NCBI GenBank assembly: GCA_027575765.1
Contig: JANBPT010000075.1
Span: forward strand, 1 to 64,000
Reading direction: 5' to 3'
Origin: Tieghemiomyces parasiticus
Taxonomy: Eukaryota; Kickxellomycota; Dimargaritomycetes; Dimargaritales; Dimargaritaceae
Length of the DNA stretch: 64,000 nt
Positions 1 through 10,417 of this stretch are shown here, piece after piece. Under the pieces are notes generated by a model. It was not told where the DNA came from. It made no database searches and saw nothing but the letters and a program-made list of their open reading frames with translations. The position numbers and the translations under genes were made by a program. The first letter of the stretch is position 1, and every line of letters starts with the position of its first letter.

Positions 1-44
1 CCTGCAGCTGCGGCTCCAACTGCAACTGCTCGGGCTGCAAATAA
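1..44 (+). CDS. Metallothionein, C-terminal tail only (cut by window edge)
   Basis: The frame beginning at base 3 reads thirteen residues, CSCGSNCNCSGCK, followed by TAA at 42-44. Six of the thirteen are cysteine, in the order C-x-C-x3-C-x-C-x2-C-K. Small fungal metallothioneins of the Neurospora/Agaricus type end in this arrangement of Cys-x-Cys pairs, a last Cys-x2-Cys and a terminal Lys. Such proteins bind Cu(I), Zn or Cd through thiolates in the cytosol and buffer or detoxify metal. Start codon, promoter and any intron lie outside the window. The other two forward frames are also open over this short stretch and would give an Ala/Pro-rich or Leu/Gln-rich tail, so the frame choice rests on the cysteine pattern alone. 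Confidence 0.55.
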   Translation, partial: CSCGSNCNCSGCK

Positions 45-1319
45 GCCTCCGGTCTAAGGCACTCGACCCAGTCCTCCCTCCTATGTACCACCCAGCGACG
101 ACAATGACGACGACGATTTGATTTTTCATTCCGCATCCCCCCCCCCTTGGCCGCTACCCTGCGTCTAACGGGGGTGCGGTGAACGATCAGACGGCTCGCC
201 CCCCCCGCGGGTGGTCAATGCACCCCGGTGCCTAGGGCCGGGCTGGGCCCGACGATATCCCTGGCGATGCCCTTTCTATTGACCGCTATGACGGGCCCCT
301 TTAAACTCTTTATTTACTTACCACCCTCCCTCTTCCCACCGCAACCGAACCTGCCGGCAGCTCGTCTGTCCTACCGGTCCTGGTTATTGGTCCGAATGGA
401 TCTGCTCGCACGCCTCTTTTCCCTTTCAGCTTTCGCCGATGGGTATTAGTGCTGCAGCCCCCCTTCTTCACACCTTCCATCTCATGACCTTGAACGCATC
501 CAACCCAGGTGCGCGACAGGGTCCTATGAATAAACACCCAACTTGGCCCGTCTACCTCTGCTTGATTCCCAACACAGTTGGCGTGATCGGTTGATTTGAA
601 TGGACAGTTTTCTGCCAACCTTCCACGGAAACAAGACCAAAGGCTGCAGTGGGCACATTGTACCCCCCCCGCCCTTGAGGGTGGCTTTACCGCGCCGGTC
701 TCCTCCCACCCCGAGGCTGAATGGAAGTAATAGATTTCTTCTTATATCCATCACTCTCTCTAAAGGCTATTGGCCAGACCTGCACCAGCCACCCGTGTCA
801 CTTACCCCCGCAGTAAGGCCTTTTCATCGTCCTGGATCGCCCACGTCTTGTACACGGGCGCTGACATCACCGACCGGTACCAATATCGGAGAGCCCCGGT
901 CCACCGTGATGGCGGCCCTCCTGGTTTCACTCTAAAGTGGCCAATTCTATCTTACCACACGCGGATGCCTGGACTCCTCCTTGTCACCTTCGTGGCTGGC
1001 GACGCCATAAAATCGGCCTTCATTCTTGAGAAGGATCTTGGATCCAGGTTTCTTTCACCTTTGAATACTGGGTCGTTTGGGGTTTGCCCCTCGGTAAGCT
1101 TGCAATAACCGTCAGTAAACAGTTTGTACCTGTGCACTAGGCTCGCGACGCCACTCGACGCCACATATCTATACACACCGACGTAAGTGCACCTCACTCC
1201 CCTCGCTACCTTACCCCTCCCCACGCCCCCCGAGTCACCGGCCCGGTCCGCTACGTCCCTCATTCGCACCCTCTCCCCCCGCCACCCATCGCCCACAGTA
1301 CTGGAGAGGGAGAGAAGCC
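45..1319. other. Intergenic, no gene seen
   Basis: This holds the 3' flank of the metallothionein and the 5' flank of the permease. It has several C-runs and pyrimidine-rich stretches. The open frames are short, lack conserved residues and overlap on both strands. No tRNA or repeat unit was recognised. Confidence 0.5.
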
Positions 1320-2789
1320 ATGGACCCGCTCACATTTCGTTCGTGGATTCTATTGGCCCTCGTTGTCCTCATGGCCGTGTTCATCAACGCCCCGCTGCGC
1401 GTAAAGGTCACCCGCCGTCTACGCATTCCGCTGAACCTGGTGACGGTACCACCGGCGGCCCTTGTAGTGGGTCTGGCCACCACCAGCGTCACGTGGGCTG
1501 ACGTGGGCCACGGAATCGTCGGGTCGCACGGCGTCCAGCCCTACTCGATCCTAGTGCTACTCCTGGTTTTGGCGTGGCTGTGCACGGCCCTGGACTTGAC
1601 CGGGGGCCTATCGATGGTGGCCCTGGCGGTGGCACAACGGGCGGCCGGGAGCCGTGGGGGCGGTCGGCGGTTTTTCGGCGTCACCTACGCGCTCGGGTTC
1701 GTTTTCACCGTTCTCACCAACAATGACGTGGCCGCCCTGACTCTGACGCCCATGACGGCCTATTTCACGCAGGCCATGCAGGTCACCCCCTACCCGTTCC
1801 TGCTGGCCGAGTTTCTCGCCACCAACATCGCCTCCATCGTGTTTTTCATGGGCAACGTCAACAACATCATCGTGGCCGAGGCCGCCGGTATGAACTTTGC
1901 CACCTACGCCGCCTGGATGGTCCTGCCGGCCGTCGGGTCCTTCGTCGTGACGGGCATTGTCCTGTTTATCCAGTACCGCCGGCAAATCCCGACGCAGGGG
2001 GACCTGCCCGACGTTGACCCGCGCGCCGCCCTTCGACAGCCCCGCGCCGCCGGGGTTCACACCACGCTTCTGGTTGGTCTGACGGTGGCCCTAGCCGTTT
2101 CCTCGTTCTACGCGATACCCGTGTGGCTCATCTCGCTGCCCTTCGGGGCGGCCGCTGCTCTCGCCACCCTTCTGGGTGACCTGTGGCCCTACGTGCGCCA
2201 CCCGCCACCTCGCAAGCGGGAGGCGGACGTCGCATCCGCCACCACCCGTGGCAACCCCGCCGCTCGATTCCAACGCCGCTTGGCCCGGTACCTCCCTGTC
2301 ACCGCCGATATCTTGGCACGCCTGCCTTACAGCATTTTTCCGTTCACGTTTTGTATGTTCGTCTTCGTTCAGGCGTTCACCACCCATGGCTGGACCCCGC
2401 GCTTAGCCTGGCTACTCACTCAGCTCTGTCCGGACCCCACGGCGGCGGCCTTTTCCGTTGGCTACCTCAGTGCGCTGGCCTCCGTCGTGTTCAACAACAT
2501 CCCCGCCGCACTCTTCTTCGTAAACGCCATCAGCTCCCCGGAATTCCACGCCGATCGGACAACCCGTCGGGCCGCCTACCTGGCCGTGGCCATCGGGGCC
2601 GACCTAGGCGCGCACCTGACTATCCCGGCCAGCCTGGCCGGACTGCTCTGGTCGTCACTGGCCGAGGCTAAGGGTATACATTTTGGTTCCCTCCGTTTCA
2701 TCCGCTCCTGCGCCTGGTCCTTCCCGCTCACCGTGGCTTCCGCTTGCGGTATTCTGGCCGCCGAGGTGGCCGTGATGGCCCGGCGGTAG
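1320..2789 (+). CDS. ArsB/NhaD-like ion permease (IT superfamily)
   Basis: A single-exon gene for a 489-residue, strongly hydrophobic polytopic membrane protein with about ten to twelve segments. Two similar elements mark it as an ion-transporter (ArsB/NhaD/CitT) fold: LTNNDVAALTLTP at 132-144, followed by the helix ATNIASIVFFMGNVNNIIVA at 167-186, and in the second half VFNNIPAALFFVNAI near 390-404. The paired Asn-Asn/Pro re-entrant motifs are typical of the two inverted repeats of this superfamily. Members export arsenite, move Na+/H+ or carry dicarboxylates; the substrate cannot be read from the sequence. A basic, soluble loop of about 40 residues separates the halves. The ATG at 1320 follows a purine-rich leader and is the first in frame. 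It lies 1.3 kb from a metallothionein, which would suit metal or metalloid handling, but that is inference. Confidence 0.75.
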   Translation: MDPLTFRSWILLALVVLMAVFINAPLRVKVTRRLRIPLNLVTVPPAALVVGLATTSVTWADVGHGIVGSHGVQPYSILVLLLVLAWLCTALDLTGGLSMVALAVAQRAAGSRGGGRRFFGVTYALGFVFTVLTNNDVAALTLTPMTAYFTQAMQVTPYPFLLAEFLATNIASIVFFMGNVNNIIVAEAAGMNFATYAAWMVLPAVGSFVVTGIVLFIQYRRQIPTQGDLPDVDPRAALRQPRAAGVHTTLLVGLTVALAVSSFYAIPVWLISLPFGAAAALATLLGDLWPYVRHPPPRKREADVASATTRGNPAARFQRRLARYLPVTADILARLPYSIFPFTFCMFVFVQAFTTHGWTPRLAWLLTQLCPDPTAAAFSVGYLSALASVVFNNIPAALFFVNAISSPEFHADRTTRRAAYLAVAIGADLGAHLTIPASLAGLLWSSLAEAKGIHFGSLRFIRSCAWSFPLTVASACGILAAEVAVMARR

Positions 2790-3057
2790 GAAAAAAAAGG
2801 GTCTTTTTTATATATACGCCGACTATAATCGAAGGGAATTAAACCCCCAACCTCCCGTGTACTAGTATCTTTAAACAAATGCTACACAGTTGCCATCACC
2901 GCATCTACGCTGACGAGGCCCACCATAAATGAACAGTCCTACCGTGGAATGATTTATTGGCGTGGCCAGGCAGCACGGACACTGGCTGTAAATGTTGGCT
3001 CAACAGGCGGCGGCGGTCAAATTACATGCGGTTCGACACATGGCTCCTTATCGCCTG
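2790..3057. other. Convergent 3' flanks
   Basis: Short A/T-rich spacer between the permease (plus) and the complex I subunit (minus). It contains a run of A followed by T/A-rich sequence just after the permease stop codon, plausibly its 3' end region. No gene is seen. Confidence 0.4.
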
Positions 3058-3933
3058 TTAGTGCACATTGTAGATGGGGAAGTAAACGCCGGGCTTCTGG
3101 TGCTGCAGCTGCTCGGATATCGTGTACTTGTATCGCAGTCCAGGGACGGGCGGAGGCTGACTGGCAGTGTAAAGGGGCTGGCCCAGGTTCCGGATAACTT
3201 CGGTGAGGTTAGAGGTGGCCGCCACGGCAGTGGCGCCCTCACCCTTGGCATCAACCGGGGCGGCGGCGCTCTCGGTCTTACCGTCCTCGAGCGCGGGAGC
3301 CGACGGGGCTGGCGGCGCTAGGAGCTGGGCCACATAAGCCTGGCTATAGATGGCCATACGCGGGTAGTTACGGCGCACGTCACGCTGGAAGTAGTAATTG
3401 TTGGAAATGTTAAACTTGTCGGTGATGGGCGGCACAAACTTCTTTTGGGAACTAGGGTTGAGTTGAGGAGGCGATGCGCAGCGGTAAGCGGGTTAGTTAC
3501 AAGGGCAAAATTGACAGGTGAAAAGGTCAGAAGGCCGGGAGCCAACACGTTCCTTAATTCCGTTGGTTCTATTGGACTTACTCGGGCGAAGGCTTACGGT
3601 AGGTGCCTGGGTTAAACATGGAGTCTGCGGCATCAGGGTTCTGTGCCCAGGGAGTATCATAATTGTGGTAAATTTGTGCGTAGGGTTTAGTGAGTTTTCG
3701 TTATGAGGGGAGGGAAACTAGGAATACCCGATGTGGAAGTGCCTACTAGAGATAGTTGGCGGAACGAACGACGCGAACCCCCTGGGTGCTCTCTCCTAAG
3801 GCGGGGTAGGCCGAGACACCCCCCCCCCCCATTCTACAAGTTGGGATGCACGGGGATTGCAGACCGGATAAAAAGGGGTATAATCACTTACCACCTGAAG
3901 ACGGCGCTTGACGGCGTTCCAGAGCCGGCTCAT
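3058..3933 (-). CDS. Complex I 21.3 kDa-type accessory subunit (NUZM-like), 3 exons
   Basis: Exons on the minus strand are 3933-3892, 3640-3582 and 3451-3058. They join in frame to 164 residues, with donors GTAAGT at both introns (251 and 130 nt) and acceptors CACAG and CCCTAG. Exon 1 gives MSRLWNAVKRRLQV; exon 2 continues NPDAADSMFNPGTYRKPSP; exon 3 carries KKFVPPITDKFN and the key motif YFQRDVRRNYPRMAIYSQ at about 50-67. From memory of the family, the RDVRRNYPR block and the preceding basic/hydrophobic N-terminus match the fungal 21.3 kDa accessory subunit of NADH:ubiquinone oxidoreductase in the mitochondrial inner membrane. The middle is an Ala/Pro-rich linker of lower complexity, and the protein ends GVYFPIYNVH. 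The subunit has no catalytic residues. Family assignment is moderately sure; exon joins are well supported by phase. Confidence 0.68.
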
Positions 3934-6349
3934 TTTGTGCGAAAGGGTTTGATGGGTGAGAGAGGAGGGGCAGTATCTACGGAATCTAGTAAGTAATGGC
4001 CAATGAGGATGCCAAGCATGAAGAAAAGGCTAAGGGGAACCTAGAAGTGTAGCACGACGGCAGGGAGGAATGTGTATGGAGCCAGTGGGTGGTGAGCAGA
4101 GATGGGTTAGTGGGCGGCGTAAAGGCTTGTCACCTTGGTGACCCAACCCCTCCCCTTTGCCTGGCAATCCCAAAGCCAGGCCTGGTCTCATACCGCTCCT
4201 AACCGGAGGACATGTACTCATCCTGATCGTCTAAAGGCAGCTGCTATACATCACGTGATCCATACGGTCAACCAGTATTGTTGTGCGTCACCCGTAAAAG
4301 CCCTCAAATCGGTAGGGTTTGACGGAATATAAATGAAAAGGAAAATGGGCGAGTAATGTGAATAATTAATAGTCGAAAGAAACACTGTCCTTGATTCAAA
4401 GGGTCAGACGGACCCCGTCTTACACTACGTACCGGACGTTAGTTCGACGTCGGGTATAGATCAAAGACAATAAACTATCCCGTCAAAAGTTAATATCTCG
4501 GAGACAAAAAGGCACTTTAGCAAGTGCTACCCTATACTTTGGTTACAGACATCTGGTAGCCGGTACTAATAAAACTCGGCTGTGGTCAGCTGCTGCTAAC
4601 CACAGCAGTATGCTGTTGGATGGTGGCTTATCCCGTGTACTATTATTTGCAAATGAGTTTGCGCCATGTGATGATGGATAGCACGCCACCAGTGTGTAGT
4701 ATTTGCGGCGCGTGTCCCGTGAATTTGAGATTCGATGTAGGCAAATTTTGCGTTTAACGAGCCGAGCCGTTTGCGTGTACGTTTTCCCCAATGAACATGT
4801 GGCAAAGAGGGAAAGTTCTCGCAGAATGGCAAAAGATCGAGCCTATCAGTACGTTGTCTCACAGCAGGCTGCAGTTATTCCATCAATTTCTTAGATGAGG
4901 CTTCTCTGCCCAGCCGACCCATCTTTGGGGCGCCTCTCCTCCATTACATTGAACGGAGAGTGGCCCAACTATCTTGCTTTTGTCACATCTTAGCCTTGCG
5001 ACAACAGGGCCGGAAAGTTCTGTATGGACCTGGTGGGGGACAGCCTTTGTGCTGGTACTTTACCCGCGGCTTCTGGTCAGCAGTAGTAATGGCCTTACGC
5101 TTTGCAGCCTTGACAAGTGCCAGAATACCACCGCCACCATCATCCTGGGACTTTATACACCGGAACAACTCCGGAAGCTCACCATTGGCCCGGAGGCTCA
5201 AGAGGATGGTGGTGTAGTAAATACACGGGGGTTGAGATTACGATAGAAAAGTAAAGGGTTATATGGCAGTCTCTCGTTGATTGAGGCGGCCAGTGGACAG
5301 ATACTATATATTCATTCCGGCCTTGACTTCCAACTGTTGATGTGAAATGGCAACAGCGATAAATACACCATAGAAAAAGCAGCAGGGAAAAAAATAGCAG
5401 GAAGGAGACGAGAGAGCAACGAAGCATGCTATGTAAAGAAAGAGTCATCGTAGGATAATGCCTCAAACGGTGCTGGTGACTTAGATGGACTCAGCTTAGC
5501 GTGATCGTTCCGAATCCAGGTGAGAGGTCGCTGTTAATCCTGCGATCATAAGTCGGCGATTAGTCCGACCACAATCATCAATAGTGGTGAATAATATCCC
5601 GGATCAGTTTTCAGCCCAGCCGTCAATGGCATTGACCTAGGCTGGTATGGCAAGTAGCGTCTACCTGGCACTGTCGGTGCAGCTCGAGGACTTGATGACA
5701 TCAACAGAAACAGGTGCAGTGCAGGATCCACTAGTTCTGGCACAACATGCGACGACGCATACTAGCTGGCCACGGCCCGTGCAAACAACGTGTCACCCAA
5801 GACGCACAGTTGGCGAGTGGGTAGCCCAAAATTCCCATCTCAGCAGGCGCAAAATCGAATCTGCTGCTATGCGAGCTCCTCTGCAAAATGCAGTAGTCAG
5901 GTAGAAAGGACAGTTGAGGGGGTTGTTGCCATGCCAACTCGGGCAGATGGGGGTTGGACAGCATAAATAAAATAGCTGACCATTGTATTACTTGAATTAG
6001 GTAGATGCGGGATTTATTGGATGACTACAAGTGGTTGAGAGTGGGAGGGGGAGGTATGGGGGGGAGGCAACAGGCCTGAATCATTACAGTAACAGATACT
6101 TCAAAGAAAAGAGAACGTGTGTAAAGCGATAAGCACCGGCAGGCCTGACTACCGCTGTGCCGGGCACCAGCGGAGGCTGTGGGTGTCAGGAAGGAAGAAC
6201 GACAGGTTGGGCGTTAAACTAGGCAACGAGAGGGCCTTCCATGGCGGATCCGGCTCGGGGACAGCAGGTCCCGGTGGAAAGAAGTGTGTGTGGGAGGGGG
6301 GGGGCACGGTTCATTAAAGAAAAGACAGCATCGGCTCGACAGCATAGAT
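3934..6349. other. Gene-poor spacer, 2.4 kb
   Basis: It lies upstream of the complex I gene and downstream of the DUF7137-type gene, and is richer in A+T than its neighbours. Open frames of 60-100 codons occur on both strands (for example about 4974-5246 plus and 4983-5201 minus), but none shows a family motif or a gene-like start and splice pattern. A GT-rich, then G-rich purine stretch lies near 6040-6065. Confidence 0.45.
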
Positions 6350-7225
6350 TTAAAAGAGGGCGGCAACGACCAAGTATGTGACGCTGGCCAGAACGAAAGA
6401 ACCAACCGTGTTGGCGTAGAGACCCGGGGCGGCGTTGTAGTTGTCACCCTTGATGAGGCACTGGATACACTGATTAGGGTCGTTGTAATAGGAGCGGTAC
6501 ATGGCGAACTTCATGGTGAACTGGAACAGAGAACCCAGGTTGGTCTGGGGTTGCTTGTAGCCCAGCGAGGAGTCGTACAGCATAAATGTATACTTGTCGG
6601 ACTCCATCAGGGCTACGGTGGCGGGGCGGTTCTGGGTGGTGTCCCAGTCGATGGTGGTGGTGTCGGCCGAGACGTTGGTAGCCAGGTCAAAGTAGACCAG
6701 AGGCTGGGAGCCGTCAGGCGCGGGCATGGACACAGTGATGGAGATGGCATCCGGGGCATTAATCAGGTTGGTATATTTCCACTTGAAAGTGATATTGGTG
6801 TTGTCCAATTCGAAGCGCGGGGTGGCCACGCCCGTCGGGTAGGGTGGAATGATCATGTTGACCCGCCCAAAGTCGGTGGCGTCACCCTCTTCTTCGGAGT
6901 TCTCTGAATCCTCCGAGTCGCTGCCGGTGGCCTGGCTGTCTGTCCCAGAGGCGGTGTCATCGCCCTTGGTCTGGGTGGGCTTCGTCGAAGCGCTGGGCTT
7001 GTTATTGTTGCTGTTGTTGCTCGAGGGCTGCGGAGACGGCTCCGCCGAGGCTTTACTCCCGCTGTCTTCGGAGGGACTACCTTGCCGACGGTGGAGCAGC
7101 TGGGGTTCCGGGAAACCCACATTGCGAGCCTGAAGGGCTACCGAGCCGGCGTCAACGGCACCGATAGTTGCAGGCAGGCCACAGCCGAGGGCCAGGCAGA
7201 GAAGAGCAGTGGAGGTGGCCTTCAT
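6350..7225 (-). CDS. Secreted, probably GPI-anchored DUF7137-type protein
   Basis: A single-exon gene for 291 residues. An N-terminal signal peptide (about 1-23, ending LPATIGA) is followed by a Ser/Pro/Asn/Lys-rich low-complexity linker (about 45-115) containing an acidic run. The folded part (about 118-268) starts GRVNMIIPPYPTGVATPRFE and contains WKYTNL, PDGSQPL and DTTQNRPA; this block recalls the uncharacterised DUF7137 domain of fungal cell-surface proteins. Sequons such as NIT and NVS suit a secreted glycoprotein. The last 20 or so residues are hydrophobic after a small-residue stretch (NAAPGLYANTVG), the layout expected of a GPI-anchor signal. A Cys-x2-Cys pair (CIQC) precedes it. Function is unknown; a wall or plasma-membrane location is inferred. 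The start is the only ATG that gives the signal peptide. Confidence 0.75.
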   Translation of the reverse strand: MKATSTALLCLALGCGLPATIGAVDAGSVALQARNVGFPEPQLLHRRQGSPSEDSGSKASAEPSPQPSSNNSNNNKPSASTKPTQTKGDDTASGTDSQATGSDSEDSENSEEEGDATDFGRVNMIIPPYPTGVATPRFELDNTNITFKWKYTNLINAPDAISITVSMPAPDGSQPLVYFDLATNVSADTTTIDWDTTQNRPATVALMESDKYTFMLYDSSLGYKQPQTNLGSLFQFTMKFAMYRSYYNDPNQCIQCLIKGDNYNAAPGLYANTVGSFVLASVTYLVVAALF

Positions 7226-10200
7226 AGTTTTAGGCGGAAAGGCAAGATGGTAAAGAAGGGACCGAAGCCAGGACTCTAGTGGGATGAAACTATGTAAAGG
7301 AGGTGATAACCCAGGAAAGAAGGGAAACAGACGGGTCTCTAGTTAGCCAAGGGGACGGGCAGAGTAGGTTAGCACAGGACTTGGCCAGTTAACAACGCTG
7401 CGTAAACAGGGCTTGAAGGGAGGTTTAAGGAGCCGCGGGGCGTTAACCTACCTACAAAACTAAGCGGTTAGAGTTGGATGAGAATAGAAATCTGTGGGCT
7501 AGTGTGCGCAGCCTAGATGTGGCAGGCAGGGAGGAGCGGGGCTAGGCAGAGCTGGCCAGGATGGAGGGCAGAGCGGAATCTAGGACCGGTGATGGTTGAT
7601 TTGGCAGCCAGTTGGCAACTCCGTGTTGTGAATAATGGGATGGTAGAGGTGAGCAGGGGCGGGCGTCGAGATTAATGGCCCGTCGGAGTTGGCTAGAGAT
7701 GAGTAGGCTTAGGTACGACACTATGGGTTAGGAGATTGGCCAACAAGAATGGACAAGTAGAAGGCAGCACAAGGTGGTCAACAGTGAGGGTAAACGGCGA
7801 CTCGCTCGGACAAAGATGGTAGTGGGGACGACAATACACCGGTCAGCAGCAAAGTACAAGGAGAGTAAAAAAAAAGCGGGGACCAGCGCTGAGGGCCATG
7901 GTAAGAAGGCGGCCGGTGCGAGGGGGGAAGCAGGGCGAACAATAGGCGGGAGGATTCAGCCTACAAGTGAGCGGGAAGGCCGGAATGGATTGGCACGCAC
8001 GGAGGCCAGAGCATGCTGAAACGGACGGGGGAAGGGCAGGGGCCGGCGGAACAATCCACATCCACACGTACCCCGGCTTGGAGGTGCTGAGTCTTTAGTC
8101 CCCGAGGGACGGCCGGACCCTTTCCCCTGAGACTGAACCGCCCGGCGTACATGGGCTCTTGGAGAGAGAGAGACAGAGAGGGACCGGGCAATTGTCATTG
8201 GTAGGATGGAGTGAATAATGCGTGATAATGGGCCACGGCGAGCCGGAGGCCTACGAGGACATGCTCCAGGCCAGGCGCTGAGTTCAGCAGCATTAATAAC
8301 ACAGGCGCAGGGAAGACAATGGGGGGGGATGCGGCGACCGTTATTTACACCTTGTTGTCATACCAGTTCCCTACCCTACCCCGAGCTAATAATATCCTCA
8401 CTGACCACGCCCGCCATCCCCGGGATGGGAGCGAGCGGGGAGCGGGGTCTCACTGCGTGGTTAGGAAGCGGGGCATGACTATAAATAGCACGTCAGAACC
8501 CCATTGCCCATTGGGCACATCGGTTCCCCTATCCTCAGCCCCTTGCCACCGACATCAGTTCACGTATAACCAATAAACCTGTGATCACCATCCCCACCTT
8601 TCCCTGTCATGGTACAGCCCAACAGACCGCCTGTGTCCCTCGTCGGCACCAGCTCGATGTACGGCCGTGACCGGCCCATGCCCAATTTACCTCTGCCGAC
8701 GTTGCCGCCCACCACTCTCCCCACTCGGTTGGGATCCAATAACGCGGCGGGTGAACACCGGGCCATAGAGAATGCGTAGTGAAAGGCCCAGCATTCCCTT
8801 TATAATGAACCGCTCAGAATGGATAAGGCATCCGCCTCCTTTTGATTTGCCAAACTATGCGGCGTGCATTAATGGCCGCACGTCGTGGCAATAGTAAGCG
8901 GCGGCTGGTAGTCAAGGTCCACTAGTTGCTCGGAGGGATACTGGCCGGGGGCGATGCCGGCCTGCTTTTGCACCGAGGTCCATGGTGCTCGCAAGGCCGT
9001 TAGATCGACGGCAGGCCATGTCTGTGTCACCACTGGGCCCTCCCCTTGAGGAGGCCTCCTCAGTCCGCCAGGCCTTGGGGCCTGGTTGCTGTGCTGCATA
9101 CTTGTGTAAAATCCCAGCCCACAGCCCCAACTGTCCTTAAGGAGCGGGCGTGGGCCCGAGCTGTTGGACAGCCGGGAGGGGTGGCCTTGACTTGGATGGG
9201 GTGTAGCGCTTGAGGGGGTTAAGTCCTCTGGCCTTTATTATGTTCCCTGTGGATGGCAATGATGACCAAAAGGCCGCCGGCCTTAGCTTCACTGTCAGTA
9301 AAGAGCTACTTCCCCTGGCTTGGATGGGGTGGAAGCCCCAACATCAACCTCCGTCCCCTTGACCTAGTCGGTGGGCCGGGCTCCGTGCCCTCCGTCAGGT
9401 CCCTGTGCAACATTTGTGATATCCGCGTGCCAAGTCAGCAGGGACGCCCTACGTGTCGCCTCAGGCCTGCGGCTGTCCAAATGGGTACAGGGCCCGGCTG
9501 ACGCACGCCATACCCAGCCTCCCCTGCGGCCAGGCGAAACTTGCCAACGAGAGGGGCGCCCGTCAGCCGGGCCAACTCCAGACGACTCCCCTCGACTCAC
9601 ACGTGCGACACCGCCTCGTTAGTACGGTGGCGCTATTGACACTGGCCCTGACTCACCAAATTGTCATGTCGCGTCAGCCACCCAGACTCGCTCCTGCTTC
9701 ACCTATTGACGACCCCCCTGTCGGCCTGACTAATCGGCTACTTACAACTCCCTGCTACTTTTTTTTTTTTTCCTTTCGTCGTGCAGCTCGCCAACCCCGA
9801 CTTCCCCCACACCATTCGTACCGCCAGATTGGCTACTTATCGTACACCGGCCATATCATGTGGGAGGTTTCGGGTGGGGCGGGTGAGGGGTTAGCTGGAG
9901 GCACCGGGCCGTCCCTCCCCTCCCGCCTGTGATGGCCAAGGCACCCGGCGCTCCGCCCTCAAAAGGGCGGCCTGTCGCAGTACTTGGCACCGTCGAAACC
10001 CACTCGACCCACCCATCTCTCCCAACTCTCCTAGCAGATCTCGTGCGGGCTTCCCCTCCCGACTGGTGACCCGCGGCGCCTCTGCTCATTCTCCGTCCGT
10101 TTGTCTCGGGCCGACTGTCCCTTTCAACCCGGACTTCCCCGCTCCGTCTCTCTCTCTCTCTCTCGCTCGTCCAGCCCCGTACTTCCTTGCCACCGCGCTC

Positions 10201-10417
10201 CACCCGAGAGCTCCGTCACGACTTCTCTGCACTGGCGCTTCGTCCTATCTTGGCCTCCTCCCACCCTCCACATTACGCACCCCCCTCCCATCGCCCGGCT
10301 CTACCAGCATCCCCCTTCCGCCCCTCAGCCCTAGCTGTCCATTCTCCTTTCCCGGCCCGACTGCCATTCCTGCCGATTCCCCAGCCGCCTCCTCCTTCTC
10401 CCCCGTCGCATTCCGCA
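7226..10417. other. Intergenic region, 3.2 kb, no gene seen
   Basis: This is the shared upstream region of the DUF7137-type gene (minus) and NMA1 (plus). It contains purine-rich sequence to about 8200, a (GA)n-like tract at 8160-8180, a T-run near 9759-9770 and a (CT)n tract at about 10147-10164 in the NMA1 leader. Open frames here are GC-rich and lack recognisable motifs. Confidence 0.45.

Noticed and set aside
4983..5201. Minus-strand frame ending in a Cys-containing basic tail (CPPPGPYRTFRPCCRKAKM)
   Set aside because: Briefly considered as a secreted peptide, but no signal peptide in frame, no splice partner and no known family.
4974..5246. Plus-strand frame with leucine-rich-repeat-like wording (LRKLTIGPEAQ)
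   Set aside because: Only one repeat-like line, no F-box, no gene structure; the opposite strand is open as well.
6284..6907. 207-codon plus-strand frame over the DUF7137-type gene
   Set aside because: The minus frame has signal peptide, sequons and anchor signal; the plus frame is Gly/Val-rich shadow.
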